A DNA stretch of 64,000 nt from Temnopleurus reevesii (Eukaryota > Echinodermata > Echinoidea > Temnopleuroida > Temnopleuridae): assembly GCA_036244855.1 (NCBI GenBank), contig BQKZ01001308.1, positions 1 to 64,000 of the forward strand, read 5' to 3'. Shown one piece after another: positions 1-12,350 of this stretch. The notes beneath the pieces were generated by a model. The model saw only the letters and a program-made list of their open reading frames with translations. It had not been told where the DNA came from and made no database searches. Made by a program: the position numbers and the translations under genes. Numbering within the stretch: position 1 is the stretch's first letter; the number at the start of each line of letters is the position of its first letter.

Positions 1-2205
1 TATTAGAACATAATATTCCCTTTATTTTCTTTAAGATATATCGGTATATAAAAGATGTGTCTTGTAAATGTGTTTGTGTAAAGTTACAAATTTTTGCTTG
101 AAAAAATTTGCAACGACATTGAAAATTTTTTTAAAATTTTAATACATGTTTGTCTGTTTTGCTGATACTAGTGATGATCGATTACAGTATGTTACAACGG
201 ATTTGTAAAACAAACTAGTTCATGAAAACGCCGAGAAATGTTCGGGTAGAGACGCCAGTCAGGACCCTGGAACACATTGAAATATATACAGTTACAACAA
301 ATAAGGTAAAATACAAGAAATATAAAAGTACAAGATTGAAGTCATAAAAGGGATAGATTCATGAATATGTGTCCAACTAGATGAATTCGTCGAGAAAACG
401 GACTGTTTAGCGTTAAAAGGATTAAAAACGAAGCATAAATAGCAAAAAGATATAATAAGCTATTTATAAAGAGAAGGGACGTATATATTTCACCACGTCA
501 TGCTACGTGACCCAAAGTTGCAAATTCGCTTAAAATGTAACCGTCTGAATTATATTTTAATTTCTTTAAAATATCCATAATTTCTTGCGGCGCATCGTTC
601 AATCCTCACCTTCAATCATGTCAAGATTTTCTGGCCTGGAAGCACGCCTGTAATCCAATGAAGTGTAGGATCTTTCTGTAGGATCTTCCTCTACCCGACG
701 GCCCACAGGTTTTGAAACAATTTTGTTACCCTAGCAGTGGATGACAAGATCTCCCTAAAAGATTTGGTAATGAACTTTTGAAACAGGTTATTGTGTGAAA
801 AAAAAATCTGACCAATATCCATACTTTTCTTATTAATTGCTCGATGTTTCTTACCAACCTCACTTTCTTCCCCCGTAAATTTCTGTGACACTCAGTTTCC
901 CTTATTTAGATCTTTAGATCTTACTTTTCCCGACGGCCCACAGGTTTTGAAACAATTTCGCTACCCAGGCAGTGGGAGAATGAGATCCGACAAAAAAGAT
1001 TGCGAAAAAAATGCAGGCATTGCAATAGTTATAACATAAATATATATAAATTTATTTGTTTGTATACTGGTTACAAATCTTTGAACACCATAATTCTCTA
1101 TTTTCGTTACGATATATCAATATACATGAGATATTTATTTCAAATAATTTAATGCTAATTTTTTTTATAATTGCAATTTTTCTCAAAAAATATGAAAGGC
1201 ATCTATCGTTAAATTTCAATAAATGTATTTCTGTTTTGCTTACATTAGTGATGATCGATTACAATATGTTACACTGATTTGTAGGACCCTGGAACACATT
1301 TAACCCATAAACTGCTGAACACTTTTCTTGATGCAATAAATTTCACAAAAAAAACATAGGTTACTTTGACCTTTATTTTTGTTATAAATGCTGGTGGTAT
1401 GATGCTGAAATTTACACAACTTACTCTCAAATACTGTACAATATCATGGCAAAACGTATTACAGTTTTTTTTTAGTAAATGATCTGTCCTAAAACAATGC
1501 TTTGAATATGTAATTAGGAGTCAAATCAAAGTGAAAATCAAAGCCCTGTACTAAAGCTCTGTGTGTATCAATAATGAGCTTGGAAAGAATTCGACTCATG
1601 CCCTAACATATCAGTCCATTGTGTAATGCCACTGAAGTTTTGAAGAATTCTTTTCAGCCCAGAGTCGTGAATGACTATTGACAACTAATATCAAATGGAT
1701 GTTTGAGAAGGTGGTTCATGCACAATAGTTCTGTATCCTTTTGTCATGCACACAGATTTTAGGTATGGCAGTTTCAAGTTCTTGGGCCACAAAAGTGGCC
1801 CGCAGCAGTTTAGGGGTTAAATATATACAGTTAAAACAAATAAGGTAAAATAAATGAATATCGAAGTACAAGATTGAGGTTCTATAACGAACAGATTCAC
1901 GAATCTGTGTCCAACTCGATGAATTAATCGAGAAAAGGTATTATTTAATATTAAAGGATTAAAGACGGAGCATAAATGCACCAAAATATAAGCGATTTAT
2001 AAAGAGAAGTGACGGATATATATCACCACGTCCAGTTACGTGACCCAAGTTGGCAATTCTTTCTTTCAGATATTTAGATCATATTTCTCCCGACGGCTCA
2101 CAGGTTTTGAAATATTTTTGCTACCCAAGCAGTGAGAGAGTGAGAACTGACAAAAAAAAGTTTGCCAAAACAACATGTACAATAGTTCACGGGTAATTAT
2201 ATATA

Positions 2206-2384
2206 CAGTCAAACCTGTCTATAGTGGCCACTGTCTATAGTGACCACCTGTCTATAGTGGCCATTTGAATTTATTCCCTCCAGGTCAAAATGCATGTTAT
2301 ATAACCTGTCTATAGAGGTCACCTGTCTACAGTGGCCACTTTTTCTGTTTTCTTTGGGGTGGCCTCTGCAGACTGGATTGACTG
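2206..2384. mobile_element. pogo/Tigger-like nonautonomous DNA element (MITE)
   Basis: The left end CAGTCAAACCTGTCTATAGT and the right end GGATTGACTG (reverse complement CAGTCAATCC) form short terminal inverted repeats next to TA (left) and TG (right). The CAGTCAAACCT start is typical of pogo/Tigger-type elements that insert at TA. The interior contains several TCTATAGTGGCCAC repeats. No transposase frame is present. Confidence 0.6.
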
Positions 2385-2725
2385 TGAATATATATAATTT
2401 GTTTGTATACTGGTTATAGATATTTGAACGCTATTATTCTTTATTTTCGTTGCAATATATCACTATATATTAGATATTTCTTTTTAATGTATTTTTGTAT
2501 AATTATGCTTTTTCCTAAAAAAAAAAAATTAGAACGATATATAAAAAAAAAATGTCGTTAAATGTTAATACGTCTGTTTTTCTGACATGGCCTTTGATGA
2601 ATTACAATATGTTATCAAAGATTTGTAAAACAAAATATTTCATGAAAACGTCGAGAAATGTTCAGGTATAGACGCCAGTCAAAACATCTCAAAACATCTT
2701 ACAGTGCCCTAACGTGCATACATAG

Positions 2726-2990
2726 TTTTACGGCGAGCGGTCATTTTCTCATGCTGCCCCGTCACTCTGGAACGATATCTCATCTCATTTAAAAAAAAAA
2801 CTTATCCACAATATCGAAGTTTAAATCCTCCTTGAAAACGTATCTATTCAGAAAGTACCATAAATGACTTAGTCTTAATTGAATGGCATCTTTAATCTAT
2901 TTTTCGTTTCCTAAAAGCGTATAGAGACGCAATGGCAGTAATATGCGCTATATAAACAATGTGTTATTATCATTAATGTTTTCTTTCGGA
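2726..2990 (+). pseudogene. 3' fragment of a non-LTR retrotransposon (LINE ORF2 C terminus)
   Basis: Translation from 2726 reads FYGERSFSHAAPSLWN, matching the conserved C-terminal motif of CR1/L2-like LINE reverse-transcriptase ORFs (usually ending xSFSxAAPxLWNxLP). After an A tract at 2790-2800 the frame shifts by one: frame 1 stops at 2822-2824, while the shifted frame continues SKFKSSLKTYLFRKYHK to a natural-looking stop at 2865-2867. The following 120 bases are 3' UTR-like and end GCGCTATATAAA...TTATTATCATT, a tail shared with the SINEs in this window. It is strongly 5' truncated and inactive. Confidence 0.75.
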
Positions 2991-5900
2991 TATTCAGATA
3001 TTACTCTTCCCGACGGCCCCAAAATTTTGAAACAATTTCGCTTCCCAGGCAGTGGGAGAGTGAGGTCCGACAAAAAGATTGCAAAGTACAATTGTTAGGA
3101 TTATTGATGTGTAATTATAAATTCATATATGAATTAAGTTGTTTGTATACTGGCTATAAATATTTGAACGTTATTATTCTTTATTTTCGTTGCAATATAT
3201 CACTATATATTAGATATTTCTTTTTAATGTATTTTGTATAATTATGCTTTTTCCTAAAAAAAAAATTAGAACGACATATACAAAAATGTCGTTTAATTTT
3301 AAGACGTATGTTTTTCTGACATGACTTTTGATCAATTACAATATGTTATAAAAGATTTGTAAAACAAAATATTTCATGAAAACGCCGAGAAATGTTCAGG
3401 TATAGACGCCAGTCAGGACCCTGGAACACATTGAAATATATACAGTTACAACAAATAAGGCAAATTACAAGAAATATAAAAGTACAAGATTGAAGTTCTA
3501 AAAGGAATAGATTCATGAATATGTATCCAACTAGATGAATTCGTCGAGAAAGGGACTTAAAAGGATTAAGAATAGAGCATAAAAAGCAAAAAAAAAAATA
3601 AATAAATAAAATAAAATAAGCTATGTATGAAGAGAAGGGACGGACATAATTCACCACGTAATGTTACGTGACACAAAGTTGGCAATGTGCTAAAAAAAAA
3701 ATACAACCGTTTGAATAATATCCCAATTTATTACATATATTCATAACTTTGTTTCATTCTGATTTCGTTTGAACTTCACTCTCTAACAACGCAAAATTTT
3801 CTGACCTGGAGCTTGTAATCCAGTGAAACGTAGCTTTTGCTCTTCCCGACGCCCACAAGTTTTGAAACTATTTCGCCACCCAGGCAGTGGGAGGCTAAGA
3901 TCTCACAAAAAGATTTATTGTAATGAAGTTTTGAAACATAAGTGAAACAAAATCTTACCAATATTCATATTTTTCTTATTAATTGTTCAATTTCATCTAA
4001 ACTGTACTCCCTTATCAAGGACTTACGGTCAGGATTCCCGTGCAGATGCCGTTTTTTTCTTTCAGTAATTTCGATCTTATTCTACCTAACGACCCAATGG
4101 TTTTGAAAACATTTCGCCACCAGGGAAGCGGTTGAAAAAGACCCATCAAAAAAGTGACCTAAATTATATGCGGTAATGAACAATTCCAGGCATCTATATT
4201 TATAATTAATTATTTTGTCTACTGGTTAGAATATCAGAACACAATATTCTCTTTATTTTCTTTAAGGTCTATCAGTATATAAAAGATGTGTTTGTTAAAT
4301 GTGTTTGTGTAAAATTTCAAAGTTTTTCTCAGAAAATCTGCAGCGATATTAAAAAATCCTTCTTTAAATTCAATACATGTTTGTCTGTTTTGCTGATACT
4401 AGTCATGATCGATTACAATATGTTACAACGGATTTGTAAAACAAACTAGTTCATGAAAACGCCGAGAAATTTTTTTCGGGTAGAGACGCCAGTCAGTACC
4501 CTGGAACACAATGAAATATATACAGTTACAACAAATAAGGTAAAATATAAGAAATATAAAAGTACAAGATTGAAGTCATAAAAGGGATAGATTCATGAAT
4601 ATGTGCCCAACTAGATGAATTCGTCGAGAAAAGGGGATTATTCAGTGTTAAAAGGATTAAAATAGAGCATAAAGAGCAAACATATATAACAAGTTATCTA
4701 TGACGAGAAGCGACTAACATGATACATGACCCAAAGTTGGCAATTCGCTTGAAATATAACCATCTTAATTATATCTTAATTTCTGAGGGAAATTCAGAGC
4801 CTCTTGTCGCTCATTTCCAGATGTCGTTCTAATTTCACCTGCAGTCATGGCAAGATTTTTTTTGGGCCTGGAGCACACGTGCAATTTTGTGGAATGCCGA
4901 TTCTTTCTTTCAATACTAGTATTTAGATCTCACCCTTCCCTACGGCCAATTGGTTTTGAAACAATTTCGCTACTCAGGCAGTGGAAAATTGAGATCCGAC
5001 AAAAGAGACTACAAACTTTGCATTAAGACCGGAACTTCTATTATTTTTAATTTTCATATCTATAAATTAATTTGTTTGTATACTGGTTATAAATATTTGA
5101 ACGCTATAATTAAACATGTATTCATAATATCCATGAGATATTTCTTTTAAATGTGTTTATTGTAATTACAATTTTTTGTCATAAAATTTGAAATGACATA
5201 CAGCGTTAAATTTTAATAAATGTATGTCTGTTTTGTTGACATTAGCGATGATCGATTACAATACGTTACAACGGATTTGTAAAAACAAAATATTTCATCA
5301 AAAATGCCGAGAAATGTTCAGATGGAGACGCCAGTCAGAACCCTGGAACACATTTAAAGGGGAACTTTTATGAAACTGTATATTAACTTTTTCTTATTTA
5401 TTTTTTCAATAAGCATTGATATCCACCAGCCCTTTTCATCTCTTTATTTCATAAAAGATGTGAAAAAAAAAATGATTTGGTTGTTTGGAACGCCCCTCAA
5501 AAACGGACCGCGCGGGATCCGGTGGGTTGGGACATCGATCCGGAAAAAATTTATTACGTGAAAAAAAAAATCTGACCATTATCCATACTTTTCTTATTAA
5601 TCGCTCGATATTTCATTCCAACTTCTATTCTTTCACCTATAAATTTCTGTGAATTGCAGTTTCCTTTTTCTCAGATATTTAGAACTTACTCTACCCGACG
5701 GCCCACACGGTGTGAAACAATTTCGCGACCCCGGCAGTCGGACTGTGAGATTCGACACAGATTGAATGAATTGTTTACATAACACAAACCTAGGGGTTTA
5801 TAACATTTATATATATATAAATTAATTTGTTTGTATATTGGTTACAGATATTTGAAAGCCATAATTCTCTATTTTCGTGACGATATATCAATATAAATGA

Positions 5901-7200
5901 GATGTTTATTTTAAATAATTTAATAATAAATTTGTATAATTTAAAACGCATATATCGTTAAATTTCAATAAATGTATGTCTGTTTTGCTTACATTAGTGA
6001 TGATCGATTACAATATGTTACAATGATTTGTAGGACCCTGGAACAAATTCAAATCTATACAGTTAAACAAATAAGATAAAATACAATAAATATCGAAGTA
6101 CAAGATTGAGGTTCTATAACGAACAGATTCATGAATCTGTATCCAACTAGATGAATTAATCGAGAAAAGGGATTATCTAATGTTAAAGGACTAAAGACGG
6201 AGCATAAATGCACCAAAATATAAGCGATTTATAAAGAGAAGTGACGGATATATATCACCACGTCCAGTTACGTGACCCAAGTTGGCANTTAAACAAATAA
6301 GATAAAATACAATAAATATCGAAGTACAAGATTGAGGTTCTATAACGAACAGATTCATGAATCTGTATCCAACTAGATGAATTCGTCGAGAAAAGGGATT
6401 ATTTAGTGTTAAAATGATCAAAATCGAAGGATAAAGAGCAAAAAACGATAGAAATAAGCTATTTATGAAGAGAAGTGACGAACATATATCACCACGTCAT
6501 GCAACGTGACCCAAAGTTGGCAATAGGCGAGTTTACTAATAGATGCAAACTGTATGCATACCATCAACGCAAAGGTTGTTCTTGACAACCCCAAAGCTTG
6601 CCCGAGGCTTGCCTGACATAGCAACAAGTAATGTATGCAAACTGGATTCCAAGTATTGTAGTCCTATTATTATCAAACAATTTAGGGAATACCACGTAAC
6701 TACATTCGGTAGCAAGAAACGAACATAAATTTGAATATATAAGTAAACCCCCTATTCGCTTAGAATATAACCGTCTTATTCATACTTAAATTTCTTGGAC
6801 ATATTCATAACTTCTTGTGTCACATCTCTGATATTGTCCAAATATTTACGGTAAGAATTTCTGGCCTGGATCACGCCTGTTATCCATTGAAATGACTATT
6901 CTTTCATTACGAAATTCAGATCTTAATCTCCCGACGTCCCAATGGTTTTGAAACAAGTTCGCCACCCAGACAGTGGTTGAATAAGATTTGGCCAAGAGTT
7001 ACATTTAATCAACGTTTGTTGAAATACAAATTTAATAACTTTGTATACTAGTTAAAAACATTTCTGTTTATTTTTTCCAGGTTTATCAATATTATATAAA
7101 ATTTTTACTTTTATATTTGTGTTTGCATAATAACAAATTATTTCCCTCCAAAATAAAACTGGAATGACATTGAAGAAAATAGCTTTATAATTTAATATGT

Positions 7201-7960
7201 CCGTTTTGCTGACTTGACTCTTGATCGATTACAATATCGTGGAGAAAATTCCCCCCCCCCCCCCCGGCCTGGGTAGATTTTAACAAATTTAAGAACTAAG
7301 TAAATTCAGAGTGATTTAAAAAGAGATTTTCATTGAAATATTTATAAGTAAATATTGCATCCCAATGATCAGCTGTTTGACCATGACCTAGATATCATGA
7401 CAATGTCAAATTGCAGTTTGCTCGATTTGTGTGTAGTTTACATGAGCAGTGGATTTAGTCACGCAAGGCATTGCATTTGCATTGCACACAGCGCATTGCA
7501 TTGAACGTGTACACTACGAGCCCGGCTAGAAAAAACTAGTTCCCATTAATGCCTGTGTGAAATTCGTTCTGTATGAAATTAAAAACTTTACGGCTTATCT
7601 GTTTTCAAAATTTATCGTTTGGATTGATGAAGAAGAATATGCATTTTGTACACTAAAGCTAAAAGCTATATACAAGCTGCTTTTCAGCATGGCCGTGAAC
7701 AACGTAACGACATACAAAATTAGTACAAACAAAATAGGCGCGTTTACTAATAGATGCACATTTTATGCATACCTTTAACAGTGATACGGCAGGCCATTGA
7801 AAAAGCCTTCCAAATAATTGCAAATATGCATGGTCCATGAGGATTCTGCACACCTCGTGAGAAGTTAAGAGCAACGGAGGGAATAAGGTCGGGTTAGCAA
7901 GTACGCAGGAATCTGACAAATTCTCCCGTCTATGAGCCGCTCCGTTGTCGAGCGTAAACT
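7201..7960. other. Intergenic stretch with poly-C run, no gene seen
   Basis: It contains a poly-C run at 7251-7265, a short repeat of GCATTGCATT motifs near 7470-7505, and a segment (7737-7775) that resembles 6527-6565. Two small open frames overlap on opposite strands and neither has recognisable content. Confidence 0.5.
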
Positions 7961-7964
7961 CCCT

Positions 7965-8658
7965 AATTTGGGAACGTCACTAACGTTCTCTTCATATGCA
8001 GACGGTGTGCATGAGGTCATGTACCATTTGTGGCAATCCCTTGAAGGGAAACTTATTTGAATGACAAAAGATATTAGGATGTACTTTCACCGCAGCTAAA
8101 GAAAATACTTTGAATCATTCCTCATTGTGTCTTTTGTTGAATGGGGAATGTTAATATCTGTCCATTATACAGAGAGTTTAGTCTAGTGAACAATAAAATT
8201 GGAATGTCATTAAAGCCCCGGTCACATAGGATCCCGTAAACAACACGACTCTTTGTTTTAACTGTGAATTAACAAAGAGTCGGGGTGAATCGTGTTGCTT
8301 CCGGGGTCCTATGTGACCGGGGCATTACGGAGCGTGAAGTGCATGTTCTTTGAAGATGAAAAGCATGTTTAAAGAGGAAGGATCGAGGAATGTTCAGCTA
8401 AGGTGAAAGAACATTCTGATGTCTTTTATCATTCAATAAGCTCCCCCCCCCCCTTCGAAGGATTGCGACAAATGGTGCGTATCATACATACTCATTTACA
8501 TAATGAAGAGAAATTTTCGGGGTGTTTCCGAATTGGCTCACTAAAATATGAAGAAAAATTTTCATAAGATATATGGGACACATTTGAGAGCTCTCTCAGT
8601 CACACGGGTGGTGGTAAGGGTAGCATGGATCACCACAAGTCAACATGAAAGTGGACCT
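7965..8658. mobile_element. Foldback family B copy (5' truncated), interrupted by a family A element
   Basis: The segment is collinear with the complete family B element at 60558-61283: shared tracts include AATCCCTTGAAGGG/AAATCCCTTGGAGGG, TACTTTGAATCATTCCTCAT and AGAGCTCTCTCA. The right end GTGGACCT abuts TTAG, like the GTGGACCT|TTAA end of the other copy. The outer left arm is missing. A family A foldback sits inside at 8214-8324, so B inserted first. Confidence 0.75.
8214..8324. mobile_element. Foldback family A element, copy 1 (111 bp)
   Basis: Inverted ends AGCCCCGGTCACATAGGA and TCCTATGTGACCGGGGCA flank a palindromic interior in which the tract CACGACTCTTTGTT is roughly mirrored by AACAAAGAGTCGGGG. 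It is flanked by TTAA on the left and TTAC on the right. There is no coding capacity. It is a nonautonomous DNA element nested in a family B copy. Confidence 0.85.
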
Positions 8659-8687
8659 TTAGATCTAACATCTACATAGTATTCATA

Positions 8688-8833
8688 CCTGGGGGGTATT
8701 TCATCAAGATTTGTTGCAGAGACAATTAGTCAGCGCTGACAAATTCCTTGATTGTATCGCTGACAGCTGCTATGGGAACTGTCGGAAAATGACTCCTTGT
8801 CGCTGCGACAAATCTTGATGAAACACCCCGGGT
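8688..8833. mobile_element. Foldback family C element (about 146 bp)
   Basis: CCTGGGGGGTATTTCATCAA at the left pairs with the reverse complement of the right end, TTGATGAAACACCCCGGGT, and the arms extend through GATTTGTTGCAG/CTGCGACAAATC. The interior also carries inverted GCGCTGACA / TGTCAGC-like tracts. Target duplication is unclear. The structure is that of a small MITE. Confidence 0.75.
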
Positions 8834-8845
8834 AAGTCCATTAAG

Positions 8846-9110
8846 TGATAATAATAATAATAATAATGATAGATGCAATTCATATAGCGCACATATCCAC
8901 TCTGCGGAGGGCTCAAGGCGCTTTGCATTATTAAAATCCACTGGCTTTAGCCCGGCTACACCAGCGCACATGACATTTCAGGGAATACTTATTCATACAA
9001 GGTATCCATTCACCTCCCCTGGGTTGAGTGCAGCACAATGTGGATGAATTTCTTGCTGAAGGATTAACCCCATGGGTGGGATTCGAACCGGCGAATGAGC
9101 GTTGGGCTGA
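8846..9110 (-). mobile_element. tRNA-derived SINE, minus strand, copy 1
   Basis: Read on the minus strand, a head with B-box GGTTCGAATCCC (9078-9089) is followed by a body shared with the copy at 58597-58893, then the tail TGCGCTATATGAATTGCATC and an ATT-rich microsatellite. The A-box region is not clear, so the head may be truncated. No target duplication could be assigned because the tail merges with simple repeat. Confidence 0.8.
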
Positions 9111-9213
9111 TCTGATCAGTCAAATTTGATTAGGTTCGATATTTGAAGCAATTCTTTCAATTCATACTGTTAGCCCAATTCATCACTGGTTTTCAATAAG
9201 AATGGTATAATTA

Positions 9214-9214
<1 letters not shown>

Positions 9215-9295
<81 letters not shown>

Positions 9296-9354
9296 TAATA
9301 ATAATAATAATAGTATTACTACTAATAATAATTCTAAGGGGAGAGTAATACTCA

Positions 9355-9419
<65 letters not shown>

Positions 9420-9452
9420 ATGATAATGATAATGATAATGATAATGATAATA
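9215..9452. repeat. Trinucleotide and hexanucleotide microsatellites
   Basis: There is an (AAT)n tract at about 9215-9312, a (CTA)n tract at about 9352-9420 and a (GATAAT)n tract at about 9420-9450. The first lies about 100 bases beyond the head end of the minus-strand SINE, whose own tail faces the opposite way. The leucine-rich open frame across this region is simply the repeat translated. Confidence 0.97.
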
Positions 9453-9729
9453 CTTATTGGGCGCCAATGTTTAATTTATACATTAGTGTATTCGTATATT
9501 ATGCACAATCAAGATAAACAGATATATGTACTCTGTTAAATAACGGCAGTTATGTGCCAAAATACATATCTGAGATATAGATAGTTGTCAACCTGTCCGC
9601 TTGTTTGTTTTTCTCATAGGGCTTATCGATTCTGTTATCATAGATAAATATCAGGAAAATAAACAAGCAAAATGTCATGTGTCAAGATTAAAGCACATCT
9701 TTCCTCTGGAAGCTGCCACCCCTACGAAT

Positions 9730-10153
9730 GTAATGTACGCGTCCAAACTTAATTGGCAACACGCGAACACGTGATGCATTATTGATGAACATGAACACCG
9801 AATTTATGAATATTTCAGTGGCAAGAGGAATCGAACTGCGAGTTCGCTTCTATCTATGTGTGCGTCGGCGTACTGATTTGCGTGGGCCGCCAATACCGCC
9901 GTATTGCATGCACGTTGAGTGCGTAACGAACGGGAATATTCGACTGCGGATATGTGCTGAATGCCGTTTTTCGTCTACTGAAGATGTATTGTAGAGGGCG
10001 ACGGTGCCCGGTTACGTTATGCCAGATGTATCGGCTAAAAGTGGCAATAAATGAAGCATGGAACGGATAAAACACTGACGAGGATTCACGTGATTATAGG
10101 GGAGATTTACATAGCCGTTTTGGCTGATAGGGACAGCATATTTAGCGGCAAAA
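9730..10153 (+). promoter_or_regulatory. Putative RIM 5' flank and 5' UTR
   Basis: The roughly 420 bases before the RIM start codon are visibly richer in CpG than the surroundings (for example around 9865-9960) and largely free of the microsatellites on either side. Two E-boxes CACGTG lie at 9768-9773 and 10087-10092. No convincing TATA box or initiator could be fixed, so the transcription start is unknown. Short upstream ATG frames (for example at 10051) overlap the coding start out of frame and might act as uORFs if transcribed. That this is the promoter is inferred from position; an additional upstream noncoding exon cannot be excluded. Confidence 0.4.
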
Positions 10154-10359
10154 ATGGCTACTTCGCAATCGATGGGCAAGCCCGCTACCGCCCCTACGCC
10201 GGGACCTTCCCCGCCCGGTTCAGCTCTGCCTGCCGCTCCAGCAACCCCAGTGTTGCCCGACCTGGATTTAAGTCATCTAACGGAGGAGGAAAAGCAACAA
10301 ATTTTGGCCGTTCTAGACAGGCAGAAGAACGAGGAAGAGAAAGAGGCCAAACTCATTCG
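10154..10359 (+). CDS. RIM: RIM (regulating synaptic membrane exocytosis protein), coding exon 1
   Basis: This exon encodes the N terminus of a RIM active-zone scaffold, which links Rab3-GTP on synaptic vesicles to Munc13 and the release machinery. It gives 68 whole codons plus two bases. Residues 1-34 are rich in Pro, Ala and Thr. Residues 35-68 carry the acidic-amphipathic Rab3-binding helix, with the signature LSHLTEEEKQQILAVLDRQK that is characteristic of RIM rather than rabphilin. The start is firm: there is an in-frame TAG at 10112-10114 with no ATG between, and the context AAAATGG has A at -3 and G at +4. The donor CG|GTAAGT at 10360 is near consensus and leaves phase 2, which exon 2 completes. 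The region is more CpG-rich than the intron. RIM identity is very likely; which vertebrate paralogue is closest cannot be told, and invertebrates usually have one RIM. Confidence 0.93.
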
Positions 10360-10365
10360 GTAAGT

Positions 10366-11820
10366 GATGGTATACTTTTAGCATGATACCCATCTCTAAT
10401 TTATTATGACCACTTGTTCTGTGCGGAGTCCGCATCACTTACTCTTTTTACATCTCGTCGCGCGCGCACAAAATAATTGGGAGATGTTCTGTCAAAAGTA
10501 CATCTCAAAAGCAAGGAAAACGCACGAATAAACGTATTTTTATTCTAAATGAATAAAATACATGTGCTAATCTCCCATTCATCAATTAAAACTGAATTGA
10601 TTATGATCCCCTTTCATCATCATGATTGGTTTTGCTATCGGGCGCGCCGACCGTAACCATTTAGATGGTGACCAATATACACCACTTGCTATGCGATGCA
10701 ATCGGTCGCGCGCACACAAGAGTTACACAGAAAATGCATGCATTGGAAGGCAAATATAACCGGTGTATTCACTATGCGTGCAGAGCGAGTAACGCCAATA
10801 TTAGATCACCGCATCTTTTTTTCAATCAATATTCAGTTATTGTACAACCGCTAAGCTGTCAATGTGTACAAAAACAATATCATGACAGTTGGGATGGTAC
10901 TAGTTTCAAGCCTTGTGTTGTGCTTAATGCTTTTCTGCATCCCCTTTGTAATGAACTGTATATTGGACACATTGACCAAATATTTTTGTATCAATTTAGA
11001 ATGCATCCAAGTAGATGTTTATATGTATGTATATATATTTATGCTTTTCATACTGTAATCAAATAAATGTTAACATATTAATTCAATATATTTTTTTTCA
11101 ATTGATATTTATCATTTAATTATTTCAACTATCATTATTTTTTTCCAAAGTTTTCCATTCATTAATTCATTCTATTATTACCTTTTATCACATGTATATC
11201 GTTTTTCTGTTGTTTTCATTTATATCCATTTCCAGATATAAAAGGTCTATGACTTCTATTTAAATGTTCCTAGACATTAAAGCATTACTCACATGACAGT
11301 TCTAGATTTTATTAATAGAAACTACCACTGCAGTAAATGTAGTAGTAGTAGTAGTATAGTAATGTAATGACTATTACTCCTACTATACAACTTATTTTTA
11401 TATTAATATTTCAGTAAATAATACTTTGACTTTTACTGCTCCTATTATTACTATTAAAACTATTACAACTATTACAATTTACCTCCACAACTACTACTAC
11501 TTTTGCTACTATTCTAACCATCTACAGGAATTATGAAAAAATATTCTTCTGTTACTCAGTGTTATTACTGTATTGCAATTGGTATTATGTGTTTTGATAT
11601 ATATAATGCAAGGTACACACATATTTTTTCATTATGATGTGCTATATCAAATAATGTCAACTGATACTTCGTTACTACTACTGATACTTCTACTACTACT
11701 TCTATTACAATAATACCTAAACATTCATTTAAAGTTATTATCTCTGTTTATAATTAGCAATGATTTGGCATCAATAAAAATACAGTTCGACTAACATGCC
11801 ACAAAAAGTATCACCATACT
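10366..11820. other. Start of intron 1, no gene recognised
   Basis: It begins with a short GC-rich patch (CGCGCGCGC near 10459) then becomes AT-rich. Short (TAG)n and ACTACT-type runs occur at 11339-11360 and 11490-11700. No repeat family or exon was recognised. Confidence 0.5.
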
Positions 11821-12350
11821 CCAAACTTCTATCAGGACATTGATGCAAAACAACAGATTTGCTGATATTCTATGCCTGTATAAATATATTCAGATAAATA
11901 AACTAATAAATAGAATTTTAAAAATGAATATTCTCCTTAGACCTTATAAACCACACATGGCTAATTTATTCTACACTTACTTACCTTTTTACTAGACCGA
12001 GATCTACACCACTCAAAGCGGTGTGTTAATTGATTAACATTTATGACCGAGACAACTCGATTTGGATGACACATTTGTCTTTCCTAAAGACCATATTTCC
12101 TCTTGACAATGATGTTGGCATAAATAGTAAATATACTCTATTCTGTAGACGTTGGCAACCATATATGACTAGATTATTTTACGCTTACAACATCCATGCA
12201 CCCACCCTCATTATTATACCTACAGATCTACACTGTTCAATGAGTGTGTGTTAATTAATGAGCCTTTATGACGGAGACAGCATAGCTTGAGGTGCATGAT
12301 ACATATTTCTTTTCTAAAGCCAGTATTCTGTCAGGACAATGATGTAACCA
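11820..12350. repeat. Tandem duplication, unit about 228 bp, roughly 2.3 copies
   Basis: The stretch GATCTACACCACTCAAAGCG...GACAATGATGTT (about 11999-12116) recurs diverged at about 12225-12347, each with GTGTGTTAATTxATxA and a GACCGAGACA/GACGGAGACA core. A partial third copy of the end lies at 11821-11850 (CTATCAGGACATTGATG). It is noncoding. Confidence 0.7.

Larger units (their letters stand above)
1..7200. repeat. Diverged long tandem array, about eight units of 0.74-1.34 kb
   Basis: The same ordered blocks recur. Block 1, GATGATCGATTACAATATGT or close variants, starts near 171, 1247, 2590, 3326, 4406, 5248, 5998 and 7220. Block 2, GACGCCAGTCAGGACCCTGG or variants, lies near 247, 2666, 3403, 4486 and 5325. 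Block 3, CCACAGGTTTTGAAACAATT or variants, lies near 704, 940, 2099, 3018, 3855, 4090, 4950, 5704 and 6940. Block 4 is GTTTGTATACTGGTTA and variants. Units differ by insertions, deletions and point changes, so the array is old. No open frame of useful length spans it. A pogo-like element and a LINE fragment are inserted in it. Confidence 0.85.

Noticed and set aside
3776..3961. 61-codon minus-strand frame as a gene
   Set aside because: It lies in the 5' tandem array, is not open in sister units along its length, and has no start or splice context.
9170..9355. Poly-leucine minus-strand frame
   Set aside because: Pure (AAT)n microsatellite.
10121..10137. REST/NRSF (RE1) silencer site before the RIM start
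   Set aside because: Only the right half-site GGACAGC is present; the left half does not match the consensus.
10051..10386. 111-codon plus-strand frame overlapping RIM exon 1
   Set aside because: It is in a different frame from the clearly homologous RIM reading and shows no recognisable content; at most an upstream overlapping ORF.
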